The position numbers were made by a program, and so were the translations under genes. DNA of 64,000 nucleotides from CAZDKK01 sp964603725 (lineage in GTDB: Bacteria > Eisenbacteria > RBG-16-71-46 > CAIMUX01 > WJJG01), in contig CAZRWW010000002.1 in assembly GCA_964603725.1 (NCBI GenBank), positions 84,550-148,549 of the forward strand, in the 5' to 3' direction. The notes under the pieces were generated by a model. It saw only the letters and a list, made by a program, of their open reading frames with translations, made no database searches and was not told the origin of the DNA. Below, piece after piece: positions 51,433 through 60,486 of the stretch (position 1 is its first letter; each line of letters starts with the position of its first letter).

Positions 51433-53370
51433 CTACCCGACCGACGCCCCCGCGTGATACGAGCTGCGCACGAGCGGCGCCGACTCGACGTGCGCGAAGC
51501 CCAGCTCGCGCGCGATCTCGCCCCAGCGCGCGAACTCCTCGGGCGTCCAGTAGCGCTTCACCGTCAGACACTCGCGCCGCGGCTGCAGGTACTGGCCGAT
51601 CGTGACGCGCTCGCAACCCACCTGCCGCAGCTCGGCCAGGAGGTGGCGGATCTCGCCCGCGGACTCGCCGAGCCCGATCATGAAGCCCGATTTGGCGCTC
51701 AGGCCCGCGGCCGCCGCGCGCTGCAGGATCTCGAGCGACCAGCGGTAGTCGGCGCCGGGGCGCGCGACGGGATAGAGCCGCGGCACCGTCTCGATGTTGT
51801 GATTGAGCACCTCGGGGTGCTCCCGCAGCACCACGTCGAGCGCCTCCGGCGAGCGCGCGAGATCCGGGATCAGCACCTCGATCGTCGCCACCGGTGACGC
51901 CCCCGCGCCCGCGCCCTGCGCCGCGCCTCGCAACGCGCCCTGCGCCTCGCCTTGCGCCTCGCCCTGCGCTGCGCCGATGCGCCGATCCGCCGTCGACCGC
52001 CGCACCGCCCGTATCGTCGCGGCGAAGTGCGCGGCCCCCCCGTCGGCGAGATCGTCGCGCGTAACCGACGTCACGACCACATGTCGCAATCCCATGTGCG
52101 CCGCCGCCCGCGCCACGCGCCCGGGCTCATCGGGATCGGGCGGCCGCACCGCGCCCTTCTCGACCGCGCAGAAACGGCAGCCCCGCGTGCAGACCGCGCC
52201 CAAGATCATGAAGGTGGCGGTGCCCGCGTCCCAGCACTCCTGGCGATTGGGACAGCGCGCCTCCTCGCAGACGGTGCACAGCGAGCCCTCGCTCAGCGCC
52301 CGGCGGACGCCGGCGAAGCCCGCGCCGCTCGGCAGCGCGACGCGCAGCCAGCGCGGCCGCCGGGCGCCCCGCGCGGCGTGGCGCTCGAGCCGCTCGAGGA
52401 GCCCGGGGAGGTCGTCGTCCGACGTCGGGCCGGGCAGCGCGAGCGGGCGCAGCTCGATGCCGAAGATCTCGCCCGCGTGCGCGATCAAGCGCTCGGCAAC
52501 CGCGTCCGGGTCCATCGCGGCCGGTCCGCCGGGCCTCGCCGGTCGCCCGCGCGGCGCGACGCCGGCCGCGCCCGCGCTGCCCGCGGGATCGCTGCCCTCA
52601 GCCCCGGGCTCACCGCCGTCCGCCGCGACCCCGCCGCCGCTCGCGCGCAGCGCCGCCATCGTCGTCACCTGCTCGCCCGCCAGGCCGCAGGGCACCATCC
52701 AGCGGAACCCCTCCAGGCAGCGGTCGTCCACGTTGAGGGCGATGCCGTGCAGGCTCACGCCGCGCGCGATGCGCACGCCGGCGGCCGCGACCTTGGCGGG
52801 CCTCCCGGGTGCCCCGGGCTGCCGAGCATCTCCGGGCCGGTTCCCGGGGATGCTCCAGACGCCGATCAGCCGGTCCCGCCGGAAGGCCTCGATCCCGAAG
52901 TCGCCCAGAGTGCGGATGACCGTCTCCTCGAGGCTGCGCACGAAGGAGCGCACGCCCAGATCGTGGGCGCGCAGGTCGGCGATCAGGTAGGCGGTGATCT
53001 GCCCCGGGCCGTGGTAGGTGATCTCGCCGCCGCGATCGATGCGCACGACCTCGGGGGCGCGCGCCGACGCCTGCACCGGCGCTGCGCCGGACTCCCCGGT
53101 TCCCGCCGCAGCAGCGTCAGGTTCGCGGCCATCTCCGGCGGGCAGCCCGGCGGCGCCTCTATCCACGCACGGCAGTCGCAGGAATCGCTCGTCGCCGTGC
53201 TTGCCGATCGTGATCACCGGATCGTGCTCAAGGACGATCAGCGTGTCGGGCAGAACGAGTCGTTGCCGGCGCTCCCAGATCTCGCGCTGCAGCGCCCAGG
53301 CGGAACGGTAGGCGCTCCGGCCGGTCAGTCGCAGGGCGACGCCGTCCCATCGCGAGCGCGACTCCGACAT
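51433..53370 (-). CDS. lipBA: Fusion of octanoyltransferase LipB and lipoyl synthase LipA
   Basis: 645 residues with two complete enzymes. LipB (about 10-310): EHDPVITIGKHG, RGGEITYHGPGQITAYLIAD, and the catalytic Lys193 (AKVAAAGVRIARGVSLHG) and Cys228 (VPCGLAGEQVTTM). LipA (about 340-645): the auxiliary cluster motif C-x4-C-x5-C (Cys368, 373, 379 in TVCEEARCPNRQECW), the radical-SAM CxxxCxxC (Cys394, 398, 401 in CTRGCRFCAV), and the terminal serine motif VRSSYHA. Transfer of octanoate and sulfur insertion are therefore on one chain. Low-complexity inserts occur in LipB (about 75-105), between the domains, and in LipA, where 12-bp repeats give AQGEAQGEAQGA. The lpd gene lies upstream on the same strand, so this is a lipoate/dihydrolipoamide unit. 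Confidence 0.95.
   Translation of the reverse strand: MSESRSRWDGVALRLTGRSAYRSAWALQREIWERRQRLVLPDTLIVLEHDPVITIGKHGDERFLRLPCVDRGAAGLPAGDGREPDAAAAGTGESGAAPVQASARAPEVVRIDRGGEITYHGPGQITAYLIADLRAHDLGVRSFVRSLEETVIRTLGDFGIEAFRRDRLIGVWSIPGNRPGDARQPGAPGRPAKVAAAGVRIARGVSLHGIALNVDDRCLEGFRWMVPCGLAGEQVTTMAALRASGGGVAADGGEPGAEGSDPAGSAGAAGVAPRGRPARPGGPAAMDPDAVAERLIAHAGEIFGIELRPLALPGPTSDDDLPGLLERLERHAARGARRPRWLRVALPSGAGFAGVRRALSEGSLCTVCEEARCPNRQECWDAGTATFMILGAVCTRGCRFCAVEKGAVRPPDPDEPGRVARAAAHMGLRHVVVTSVTRDDLADGGAAHFAATIRAVRRSTADRRIGAAQGEAQGEAQGALRGAAQGAGAGASPVATIEVLIPDLARSPEALDVVLREHPEVLNHNIETVPRLYPVARPGADYRWSLEILQRAAAAGLSAKSGFMIGLGESAGEIRHLLAELRQVGCERVTIGQYLQPRRECLTVKRYWTPEEFARWGEIARELGFAHVESAPLVRSSYHAGASVG
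51937..51972. repeat. 12-bp tandem repeat in the LipA part of the fusion gene
   Basis: Three units of the type GCCCTGCGCCTC at 51937, 51949 and 51961, in frame, encode AQGE-like repeats in a loop of LipA. Confidence 0.85.
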
Positions 53371-53496
53371 GAGCGCGTTCCCTCCACTCGGGCTCGGTCC
53401 TGCCTGCAGACCGCGGCGGGCCGGAAGCGCCGCCAGCCCTGGGCCACCTCCGCCGGGCCGTCCCGGAGGCGGTACGGCGGCCGTGCCTGGTCGCGC
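53371..53496 (-). other. Spacer between lpd and lipB-lipA
   Basis: 126 bases without a gene, on the same strand as both neighbours. No terminator with a T tract is visible, so read-through from lpd is plausible. Confidence 0.4.
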
Positions 53497-55170
53497 CTAT
53501 GCGTGGATCCCGATCCCCAGCGCCGCGCCGAAGGCCTCGGGGATCGCCTCGGACAGGGTCGGGTGCGTGTGGATCGTGCGCAGGAGATCCGCCGCGCTCA
53601 CCCGCGCGCGCCCCACCAGCGTCAGCTCGGCGATCAGCTCCGAGGCGTGCGGGCCGACGACGTGCGCGCCCAGGAGCCGATCGCTGCCCTCTTCGAGCAG
53701 CACCTTGACGAAGCCCGTCACCTCGCCCTCGGCTACCGCCTTGCCCAGGGCGCTGAAGGGGAAGCGCCCCACGCGGGCGCGCAGGCCGCGCCCCGCGAGC
53801 TCATGCTCGCGCAAGCCCACCGAGGCCACCTGCGGGTGGGTGAACACCGCGGCCGGCGTCCAGGTTGCGTCGTACTCGGGCCCCGCCAGGTCCGCCGCAT
53901 GCTCGGCCGCGTGCACGCCCTGCGACGAGGCCGTGTGCGCGAGGAGCGGCGGTCCCACCAGATCGCCGATCGCGTAGAGCCCCGCGGCCCCGGTGCGCAG
54001 GTGCCCGTCGACCGCGAGGAAGCCGCGTTCGGGCTTGACGCCCAGCGTCTCGAGGCCGATCCCGTCGATCGCGCCCGTCACGCCGACCGCCACGAGGACG
54101 CGGTCGACCTCGACCTCGCGCACTTCGCCGCCCATGGCGCCGCCCGCCGCGATGCCCGCTGTACCGCCGGCCGCGCTGGCCGCGGTGCCGCCCGACTGGC
54201 CGCCCGCCGCGCTGCCCATCGCGCTGCCCATCGCGCCGCCCAACTCGCCGCCCGGCGCCGGCCGCACGCTGCAGCGCAAGCCCCCCTCGACCGGCGCGAC
54301 CTGGCCCAGCACCGCCCCGGTCACGATCTTGACGCCGCGCTTGAGGAGCGCGCTGCGCAGCGCCGCGCTCACGTCCTCGTCCTCGGTCGGCAAGATGCGC
54401 GGCAGCATCTCGACCACCGTCACCTGCGCGCCAAAGGTGGCGAAGAGGTCCGCGAACTCGAGTCCGATCGCACCGGCCCCCACGATGAGCAACCGCCTGG
54501 GCACCTCGGGCAGCACAATGGCCTCGCGGCTCGTCATGATGCGCTCGCCGTCGCACGGGAGGCCCGGGAGCGACTTCGCGCGCCCGCCCGTCGCCAGAAT
54601 CACGCTGGGTGCCGCGAGCACGCGCGCCACGCCTCCCGCGACCCCGGCGTCCGCGCGCCCCGCATCCCCGCGTCCCGGGCTCCCGCCCTCGGCGCTGGCG
54701 CGCTCGACGCTCGCACCCGCGCCCTCCGCACCGGCGCCACCCGCTCCGGCGCCGGGTTCCACCACAACGCGGATCCGCGCGCCCTCGCGCCCGTCCAGCC
54801 TCGCCGTGCCGCGCACGACCTCGATGCCCGCCTGCTCGAAGACCAGCTCGAGTCCCTTCGTCAAGCGCGTCACGGTCTGCCGCGACTGACGCACGATCGC
54901 GGCGTAGTCGAACGAGGCATCGTTCACCGTGATACCGTGCCGCTTCGCGCCCTTTAGGCCGCGCCAAAGCGCCGCGGCGTGCAGCATCGTCTTGGTCGGG
55001 ATGCAGCCCCAGTTGAGGCACACCCCGCCGATCTCGGCGCGCTCGACGAGCACGGTGCGCAGGCCCGCGCGAGCGCCGCGGATGGCGGCCGTGTAGCCGC
55101 CCGGTCCGGCGCCGATGACGATCAGGTCGATCCCGCCGCCGCCCGCCGCGCCTCCCTGAGCGTTGTTCAT
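53497..55170 (-). CDS. lpdA: Dihydrolipoamide dehydrogenase
   Basis: 557 residues. FAD site IDLIVIGAGPGGYTAAIRGA, redox disulfide GGVCLNWGCIPTK (Cys51 and Cys56), NAD site RRLLIVGAGAIGLEFADLFA, second FAD motif GLYAIGDLVG and the catalytic HTHPTLSE near the C-terminus. It reoxidises dihydrolipoyl groups of 2-oxoacid dehydrogenases and the glycine cleavage system. It is longer than the usual 470 residues because of two Ala/Gly-rich inserts, roughly residues 135-175 and 325-370. ATG 55170 has GGGAG upstream. The lipB-lipA fusion follows, so cofactor making and use are linked. Confidence 0.96.
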   Translation of the reverse strand: MNNAQGGAAGGGGIDLIVIGAGPGGYTAAIRGARAGLRTVLVERAEIGGVCLNWGCIPTKTMLHAAALWRGLKGAKRHGITVNDASFDYAAIVRQSRQTVTRLTKGLELVFEQAGIEVVRGTARLDGREGARIRVVVEPGAGAGGAGAEGAGASVERASAEGGSPGRGDAGRADAGVAGGVARVLAAPSVILATGGRAKSLPGLPCDGERIMTSREAIVLPEVPRRLLIVGAGAIGLEFADLFATFGAQVTVVEMLPRILPTEDEDVSAALRSALLKRGVKIVTGAVLGQVAPVEGGLRCSVRPAPGGELGGAMGSAMGSAAGGQSGGTAASAAGGTAGIAAGGAMGGEVREVEVDRVLVAVGVTGAIDGIGLETLGVKPERGFLAVDGHLRTGAAGLYAIGDLVGPPLLAHTASSQGVHAAEHAADLAGPEYDATWTPAAVFTHPQVASVGLREHELAGRGLRARVGRFPFSALGKAVAEGEVTGFVKVLLEEGSDRLLGAHVVGPHASELIAELTLVGRARVSAADLLRTIHTHPTLSEAIPEAFGAALGIGIHA

Positions 55171-55183
55171 CGCTGGTCTCCCT

Positions 55184-56224
55184 TCATCGGGGTCTGCCAG
55201 GACACTCGCCCGCCAGCAGGCGCCGCCCCCGTGCCCCACGGCCCAGCAGCGCGCGCGCGCGGCGCACGATCTCGCTCTCGGTTTTCTCCAGATCGAGCCG
55301 CTCGGCCCGCACGTCGATCCTTCCGCCGGCCATCTGCCCGTGGCCGCCGGCCTTGCCCAGGTGGCCGCAGACGCGCTGGATCTCGCGCGCCGCGTTGGCC
55401 CGTGGCGCCTGCGCGCGCAGCGATATGTAGATGCTGCCCCGATAGCGCCCCATGGTCATCGCCCAGTGTACCTCGTCGATGCGCAGGAGAAGGTCGGCCA
55501 GCTCGGCCACGACGTCCGGATAGGGCAACCTGCCCAGCCGCGTGATCGACAGCTCGCCGTGCAGGCGCGTCGCCCGAAACGCCCCCTGGAGCAGGGCCAG
55601 GTAGCTGCGCGGGATCGGCGCCTGCTCGATACGCCCGATCAGCCGGCTGTCGGTGCGCGGAAACAGCGTCAGGAACGCCTTGAGGTCGGGACCCGCGCCC
55701 TCGCGCTTGAGGTTCTGCGTCTCGGAGCGGATCGCATAGAAGAGCCCGGTCGCGTGTCGCCGCGTGAGCGGCAGGCCGGACGCGAGCAGGTACTCCGTGA
55801 GGATCGTGGCCGTGGCGCCGTAGTCGGTGCGCACGTCAGCCCACGGAACGTGACGCGTCGCGCGGCGCAGTCCGTGGTGATCGAAGACGACGTGCGGCAC
55901 CCGGCCGCGGGGCAGCGAGTTGTTCCCGGCACCGGGCTGCGTGTCGATGAGCGCCACCGCATCGAACCGCTCCGGATCCAGCCCGCAGAGCCTCACCAGG
56001 GGGATGCGCAGGAGATTCACCATCGCCCGGTTCTCCGCCCGGCCGACGACGCCCTCGTAGGCCAGCGTCGCGCGCAGCCCCAACAGCCGGCGCGCGATGT
56101 GGGCCAGGACCCATCCCGCCGCGATGGCGTCGGGGTCTGGGTTGTCGTGGGTCAGGATGAGCAGGCGGCGCGCGCCGCGCAGCTCCTCCAGCAGTCGTTC
56201 CAGACGACGTTGCTCGCGCTCCAT
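55184..56224 (-). CDS. DHH-family phosphoesterase (NrnA/oligoribonuclease-like)
   Basis: 346 residues. Metal-binding motifs: LTHDNPDPDAIAAGWVL, ALIDTQPG and the DHH itself in VVFDHHGLRRAT; the DHHA1 nucleic-acid-binding domain closes the protein with GGHGQMAGGRIDV. Such enzymes degrade short RNA oligomers, pAp or cyclic-dinucleotide products. ATG 56224 has GGAG upstream. It ends 14 bases before lpd, so it is the first gene of the lpd-lipB-lipA operon. Which substrate it prefers cannot be told. Confidence 0.88.
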   Translation of the reverse strand: MEREQRRLERLLEELRGARRLLILTHDNPDPDAIAAGWVLAHIARRLLGLRATLAYEGVVGRAENRAMVNLLRIPLVRLCGLDPERFDAVALIDTQPGAGNNSLPRGRVPHVVFDHHGLRRATRHVPWADVRTDYGATATILTEYLLASGLPLTRRHATGLFYAIRSETQNLKREGAGPDLKAFLTLFPRTDSRLIGRIEQAPIPRSYLALLQGAFRATRLHGELSITRLGRLPYPDVVAELADLLLRIDEVHWAMTMGRYRGSIYISLRAQAPRANAAREIQRVCGHLGKAGGHGQMAGGRIDVRAERLDLEKTESEIVRRARALLGRGARGRRLLAGECPGRPR

Positions 56225-56550
56225 GGCCGCTCCAGTGCTGGTCCACGGCTCGGCTTCAGGCGCCGACCCGCGCCCAATGCGAACCCGGGAAGGTACCACA
56301 TGGCCGCGGAAGGGAACAGGTGCTAGGCTGTGGCGCCAGTCTGCGGGACCGGGCCGCGAGGCTGGGCTGGGGGACCGGGCCGCGGGGCCGGGGCGCGAGG
56401 CCGGGCCGCGGCGGTCTTGGGCATGGTCTGCCCGTCTGACCACAGGGCCGACTCGCCCGCTGCGGTCCTCCGGCACCCGCAAACGTCTGGTGATCGGCAT
56501 CATCCGACCGGATGGCGCCCGCATGGGCGCGAGGCGACGGGAGAGCGCAC
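56225..56550. other. Divergent spacer between the DHH gene and nadE
   Basis: 326 bases with no gene. A degenerate repeat of GGGACCGGGCCGCG-like blocks lies around 56335-56410. Both promoters must lie here; GGGAG precedes the nadE start. Confidence 0.45.
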
Positions 56551-58542
56551 ATGAATCCCCAGCGCGTGCTGCGCGTGGCCCTGGCGCAGATCAATACCAC
56601 GGTGGGCGACCTGGCAGGCAACTTGAGCCTGACCACTGAGACCTACCAGCAGGCCGCCGGCGACGGGGCCGCGCTCGTCGTCTTCCCCGAGCTCACCTTG
56701 AACGGCTATCCGCCCGAGGACCTCCTCTTGAAGCGCTCCTTCCTCGACGACACGCGGGCGATGCTCGACCGCTTCGCGCGGCAGGTCGACCGCGGCCTCG
56801 TGCTGGTGGGCTTCACCGAGAGCAGCCCCGAGGGCATCTGGAACAGCGCGGCCCTCATCGGAGCCGGTCGCGTGCTCGACATCTATCGCAAGTGCGCCCT
56901 GCCCAATTATGGCGTCTTCGACGAACGGCGCTACTTCCGTCCATCGACGCGCTGCCCGGTGTATCTCATCGGGCCCTGGCGCCTGGCGGTCAACATCTGC
57001 GAAGACCTCTGGATCGACGACGGCGCGCCCCACGTGCAGGCCGTCCAGGGCCGCGCCAATCTCATGGTCAACCTGATGGCCTCGCCCTATCACGCGCGCA
57101 AGGGCGCCGCGCGCGAGGCCCTCGCCGTCTCGCGGGCCCGCGCCTACGGGGTGCCGCTCCTCTACAACAACCTCGTGGGCGGACAAGACGAGCTCGTCTT
57201 CGACGGCCAGAGCCTGGCCGTGGACGCGCAAGGCACGGTGATCGCACGCGCGCCGCAGTTCGAGCCGCACGTGCTCCTGGTGGATCTGCCAGGACCGGTG
57301 GGAAGCGATGGCGCCGCGAGCACCACGGGTGGAGCCGACGCCGCGGGCACCGCCGACTCCGCGAGCACCACGGGTGGAGCCGACTCCGCGGGCACCGCCG
57401 ACTCCGCGGGCACCCCTGGCGCGGATACGATCGCGGCCGCGCTCCACCTCGAGCTCGTCGCTCTCGACCCCGACCTCCTCGCCTCCTCCCCCGCCGTCGC
57501 CCGCATCCGGCCCATGGATGCGCCCCGCTGCGCATCCTCGCTGGGCTCGGTCGCCCCGTCGCTCGGCGAGGATGAGGAGGTCTACCGGGCGCTGTGTCTG
57601 GGCTTGCGCGACTACGTGCGCAAGAACGGGTTCCGCGGCGTGGTGATCGGCCTCTCCGGGGGGATCGACTCGGCCCTGACCGCCGCGATCGCCGCCGACG
57701 CGCTCGGCCCCGACGCGGTCACGGGCATCTCGATGCCCTCGCCCTACAGCTCGCCCGAGACACGCGCCGGCGCGCGGGAGCTCGCCCACAATCTGGGCAT
57801 CGGCTTTCACGAGATTCCCATCACCGGGATGTTCGCCGTTGTCACGCGCGACCTGTCCGCGCATCTGAGCGGTCACCCGCACGTTGCCACCGAGCCGACC
57901 GGGCCGCCGAGCGGTCACCCGCACATCGCCGCCGAGCGCCCCGCGCAGCCGAGCGTCCCCCCGCCCGACACAACCGAGGAGAACATCCAGGCGCGCCTGC
58001 GGGGGATGATCCTCATGGCCTGGTCGAACAGGCTCGGCCACATGGTGCTGGCCACGGGCAACAAGAGCGAGGTCGCCGTGGGGTACTGCACTCTGTACGG
58101 CGACATGGTGGGCGGCTTCTCGGTTCTGAAGGACGTGTTCAAGACGCACGTCTATCGGCTGGCGCGGTGGCGCAACGCTCGCGGCGCGGGGTCGCTGGCG
58201 TCGCCCGGGCCGCCCGGACCGCCGCCGATCCCGAGCGACACGCTGGCGCGCGCGCCGAGCGCGGAGCTCAAGCCCGATCAGAAGGACACCGACTCGCTGC
58301 CGCCCTACGAGGTCCTCGACCCGATCGTCAAGGCGCTCGTCGAGGACGACGCCAGCCCCCGCGATGTCGTGGCCGCCGGCTTCGACCGCGAGACGGTCGA
58401 CCGCGTCTTCAAGCTCATCCAGGGCAACGAGTACAAGCGCCGCCAGGCTGCGCCCGGGGTCAAGATCACCCCGCGCGCGTTCGGCCGCGACCGGCGTTAT
58501 CCGCTGACCAATCGCTACCGGCCGGTGGTGGACCGGGGGTGA
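56551..58542 (+). CDS. nadE: NAD synthetase, glutamine-hydrolysing
   Basis: 663 residues. The N-terminal nitrilase-type glutaminase has its triad: Glu47 (VVFPELTLNGYPPEDL), Lys114 (YRKCALPNYGVFDERRYF) and Cys150 (VNICEDLW). The synthetase domain has the ATP P-loop VIGLSGGIDSALTAA, ATGNKSEVAVGYCTLYGDM and KDVFKTHVY. It turns deamido-NAD into NAD using glutamine. Low-complexity inserts are present between the domains (two 45-bp repeats, STTGGAD... type, about residues 255-290), and in the synthetase around residues 435-470 (SGHPHVATEP / SGHPHIAAER). ATG 56551 has GGGAG upstream. nfi begins four bases after the stop. Confidence 0.97.
   Translation: MNPQRVLRVALAQINTTVGDLAGNLSLTTETYQQAAGDGAALVVFPELTLNGYPPEDLLLKRSFLDDTRAMLDRFARQVDRGLVLVGFTESSPEGIWNSAALIGAGRVLDIYRKCALPNYGVFDERRYFRPSTRCPVYLIGPWRLAVNICEDLWIDDGAPHVQAVQGRANLMVNLMASPYHARKGAAREALAVSRARAYGVPLLYNNLVGGQDELVFDGQSLAVDAQGTVIARAPQFEPHVLLVDLPGPVGSDGAASTTGGADAAGTADSASTTGGADSAGTADSAGTPGADTIAAALHLELVALDPDLLASSPAVARIRPMDAPRCASSLGSVAPSLGEDEEVYRALCLGLRDYVRKNGFRGVVIGLSGGIDSALTAAIAADALGPDAVTGISMPSPYSSPETRAGARELAHNLGIGFHEIPITGMFAVVTRDLSAHLSGHPHVATEPTGPPSGHPHIAAERPAQPSVPPPDTTEENIQARLRGMILMAWSNRLGHMVLATGNKSEVAVGYCTLYGDMVGGFSVLKDVFKTHVYRLARWRNARGAGSLASPGPPGPPPIPSDTLARAPSAELKPDQKDTDSLPPYEVLDPIVKALVEDDASPRDVVAAGFDRETVDRVFKLIQGNEYKRRQAAPGVKITPRAFGRDRRYPLTNRYRPVVDRG
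57316..57405 (+). repeat. 45-bp tandem repeat, two copies, in nadE
   Basis: Copies at 57316-57360 and 57361-57405 differ by two bases and encode the 15-residue unit ASTTGGADAAGTADS, then ASTTGGADSAGTADS, in the linker between glutaminase and synthetase domains. Confidence 0.95.
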
Positions 58543-58546
58543 ATAC

Positions 58547-59284
58547 ATGACGCGTGCCGGCGACGATCCGCACGGCGCCGCCGGCCCGCGGCTCAGCCTC
58601 TCGGTCCAGCACTCCTGGAACCTCACGCCCACAGAGGCCATCGCCCTGCAGCGCGAGCTGGCGGGCCGCGTCATCGCGCGCGGCGATGCGCCGCGGACGC
58701 CGCTCCTCGTCGCCGGCTGCGATGCGGCCGGCTCGGGCCGCTGGTCGCGCCGCGACGAGGAAATCGTCGCCGGCGTGATCGTCCTGCGCTTCCCCGGCTG
58801 GGAAGAGTTCGAGCGCGTCTGGGTGCGACGGCCATCGCCCTTCCCCTACGTGCCCGGCCTGCTCAGCTTCCGCGAGGCGCCGCTCTACGCCGAGGCCCTC
58901 GGCCGGCTGCGCGTGCGGCCCGACCTCCTTCTGTGCGACGGCCAGGGCATCGCCCACCCGCGTGGCCTGGGACTCGCGGCGCACCTCGGGCTGCTCCTGG
59001 ATCTGCCCGCGATCGGCGTCGCCAAGTCGCGCCTCGTCGGCGAGCACCGCGAGCCGGGCCCGAGACGCGGCGCATCGACGCGGCTCATGCACGAGGGACG
59101 GTGCGTGGGGCGCGTTCTGCGAACGCGCGATGGCGTCAAGCCGTTGTATGTCTCGCCGGGGCACCGCATCGGCATCGATGATGCGGCCGCCGTCGTGCTC
59201 GCGATGGCGACCGGCTACCGGCTGCCGGAACCCACCCGACGGGCCGACATCTGGGTGGGTCAGCTCAGGCGCGGCGAAGGTTGA
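58547..59284 (+). CDS. nfi: Endonuclease V (deoxyinosine repair)
   Basis: 245 residues. Family signatures: catalytic Asp59 in LLVAGCDAAGSG, the wedge motif YVPGLLSFREAPLYAEAL, LLCDGQGIAHPRGLGLAAHL, IGVAKSRLVG and the closing VSPGHRIGIDDA. It nicks DNA next to deoxyinosine. The usual Gly-x-Asp-x-x-Tyr reads GCDAAGS, so the Tyr after the catalytic Asp is not conserved. ATG 58547 follows the nadE stop directly, so it is in the nadE operon. Confidence 0.95.
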   Translation: MTRAGDDPHGAAGPRLSLSVQHSWNLTPTEAIALQRELAGRVIARGDAPRTPLLVAGCDAAGSGRWSRRDEEIVAGVIVLRFPGWEEFERVWVRRPSPFPYVPGLLSFREAPLYAEALGRLRVRPDLLLCDGQGIAHPRGLGLAAHLGLLLDLPAIGVAKSRLVGEHREPGPRRGASTRLMHEGRCVGRVLRTRDGVKPLYVSPGHRIGIDDAAAVVLAMATGYRLPEPTRRADIWVGQLRRGEG

Positions 59285-59307
59285 GCCTGGGTACGGCTGC
59301 GCGGGTC

Positions 59308-60486
59308 TCAGCGCCCACCGCCTGGCGAGGGCAGAATGGACTGGTACACCGCCAGCGTCTTGCGGGCCATCGCCTCGTCGGTCAGCTCGGTCTCGTGGAG
59401 GGCGCGCGCCCGCCCGGCCATGGCCAGCATCATCTCGGGATGATCGAGAGCGTGTGCAATCGTGTCGGCCAGCGCATTGGCGTCGCCGGGCGGCACGAGC
59501 CAGCCCGTCTCACCGTGGCGCACCATCTCGGGAATGCCCCCGGCGCGCGATGCGATCACGGGCACGCCCGCCGAGAAGGCGTCGGCGATCGAGCTGCCCA
59601 GCCCCTCTGTCAGGCTCGGGTGCACGTAGATGTCCATCGCCGCCATCAGCAACTCGACGTCGTTGCGCTCGCCGAGGAATCGCGCGGTGCGCCCCAGGCC
59701 GCGCGATCTCGCCCGCTGCTCGAGGGGCCCGTGCAACGGCCCGTCGCCAACAACCAAGAGCTGGATCTCCCCGCTCCGGCCTGATGCCCGCAGGACTCCC
59801 AGCGCGTCGATCAGAACGGCGTGCCCCTTGTGCGCGATGAGCCCCCCCACGGTGCCCAGGACGACCGTTTCGGGTCCGATCCCCAGCTCCTCGCGCACGG
59901 CCGCGCGGACGCTCAGCGGCTGCGCGCCCCCACCGGCGGGCGCGCGCGGCTGCGCCGTATCGAGCGCGCCCTGCGCCCCCGCCACGCCGCGGGTGCCGCT
60001 GTGCACGACGGCGATGCGTTCCTCCGCAACGCCGCCCGCGCGCAAGATCTGCGCGATCCGCTCGCTCACGCAGATGAAGCATACGACGCGTTCGAACTTC
60101 CACCGCGCCAGGGGATTCTTTCCGAGTGGCACATCGACGCGCCGGTGGTAGACGAGCGCCGGAGGCGGTCCCGCGTTCCGGGGCCACAGGCGCAACGCGG
60201 CGGCCAGCATCGCGAGGCCGTGGGCCTCGTGCGCGGCGGCGATGTGCGGGCGCACCTTGCGCAGCAGGCCGAGCAGGCGCGTCACGGCGAACGGGTCGAG
60301 ATCCGTCACCGGGTTGAGCGACTCCGGCAGCAGGTTCTCGACGCGCGCCTGGTGCCAGAGCGGCGTGCGCGGACGGCAGACGAGCGAGACGCCCGCGCCC
60401 GAGCGCGCCAGCCGGGCGCACAGGAGCAGGCACTGGCGTTGCCCGCCGCGCCATTGCCGCCCCAGATCGACGTGCAGCGTCAGCAT
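59308..60486 (-). CDS. Glycosyltransferase family 4 protein
   Basis: 392 residues with two Rossmann-like halves. The N-terminal half starts MLTLHVDLGRQWRGGQRQCL, the Gly-rich loop that binds the acceptor side. The C-terminal half has LGTVGGLIAHKGHAVLIDAL, VVGDGPLHGPLEQRA and the donor site HPSLTEGLGSSIADAFSAGV PVIASRAGGIPE (GT4 Glu-x7-Glu variant). It probably works on lipopolysaccharide or another envelope glycan; the acceptor is unknown. ATG 60486 has GGGGAG upstream. It converges on nfi with a 23-base gap. Confidence 0.9.
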   Translation of the reverse strand: MLTLHVDLGRQWRGGQRQCLLLCARLARSGAGVSLVCRPRTPLWHQARVENLLPESLNPVTDLDPFAVTRLLGLLRKVRPHIAAAHEAHGLAMLAAALRLWPRNAGPPPALVYHRRVDVPLGKNPLARWKFERVVCFICVSERIAQILRAGGVAEERIAVVHSGTRGVAGAQGALDTAQPRAPAGGGAQPLSVRAAVREELGIGPETVVLGTVGGLIAHKGHAVLIDALGVLRASGRSGEIQLLVVGDGPLHGPLEQRARSRGLGRTARFLGERNDVELLMAAMDIYVHPSLTEGLGSSIADAFSAGVPVIASRAGGIPEMVRHGETGWLVPPGDANALADTIAHALDHPEMMLAMAGRARALHETELTDEAMARKTLAVYQSILPSPGGGR

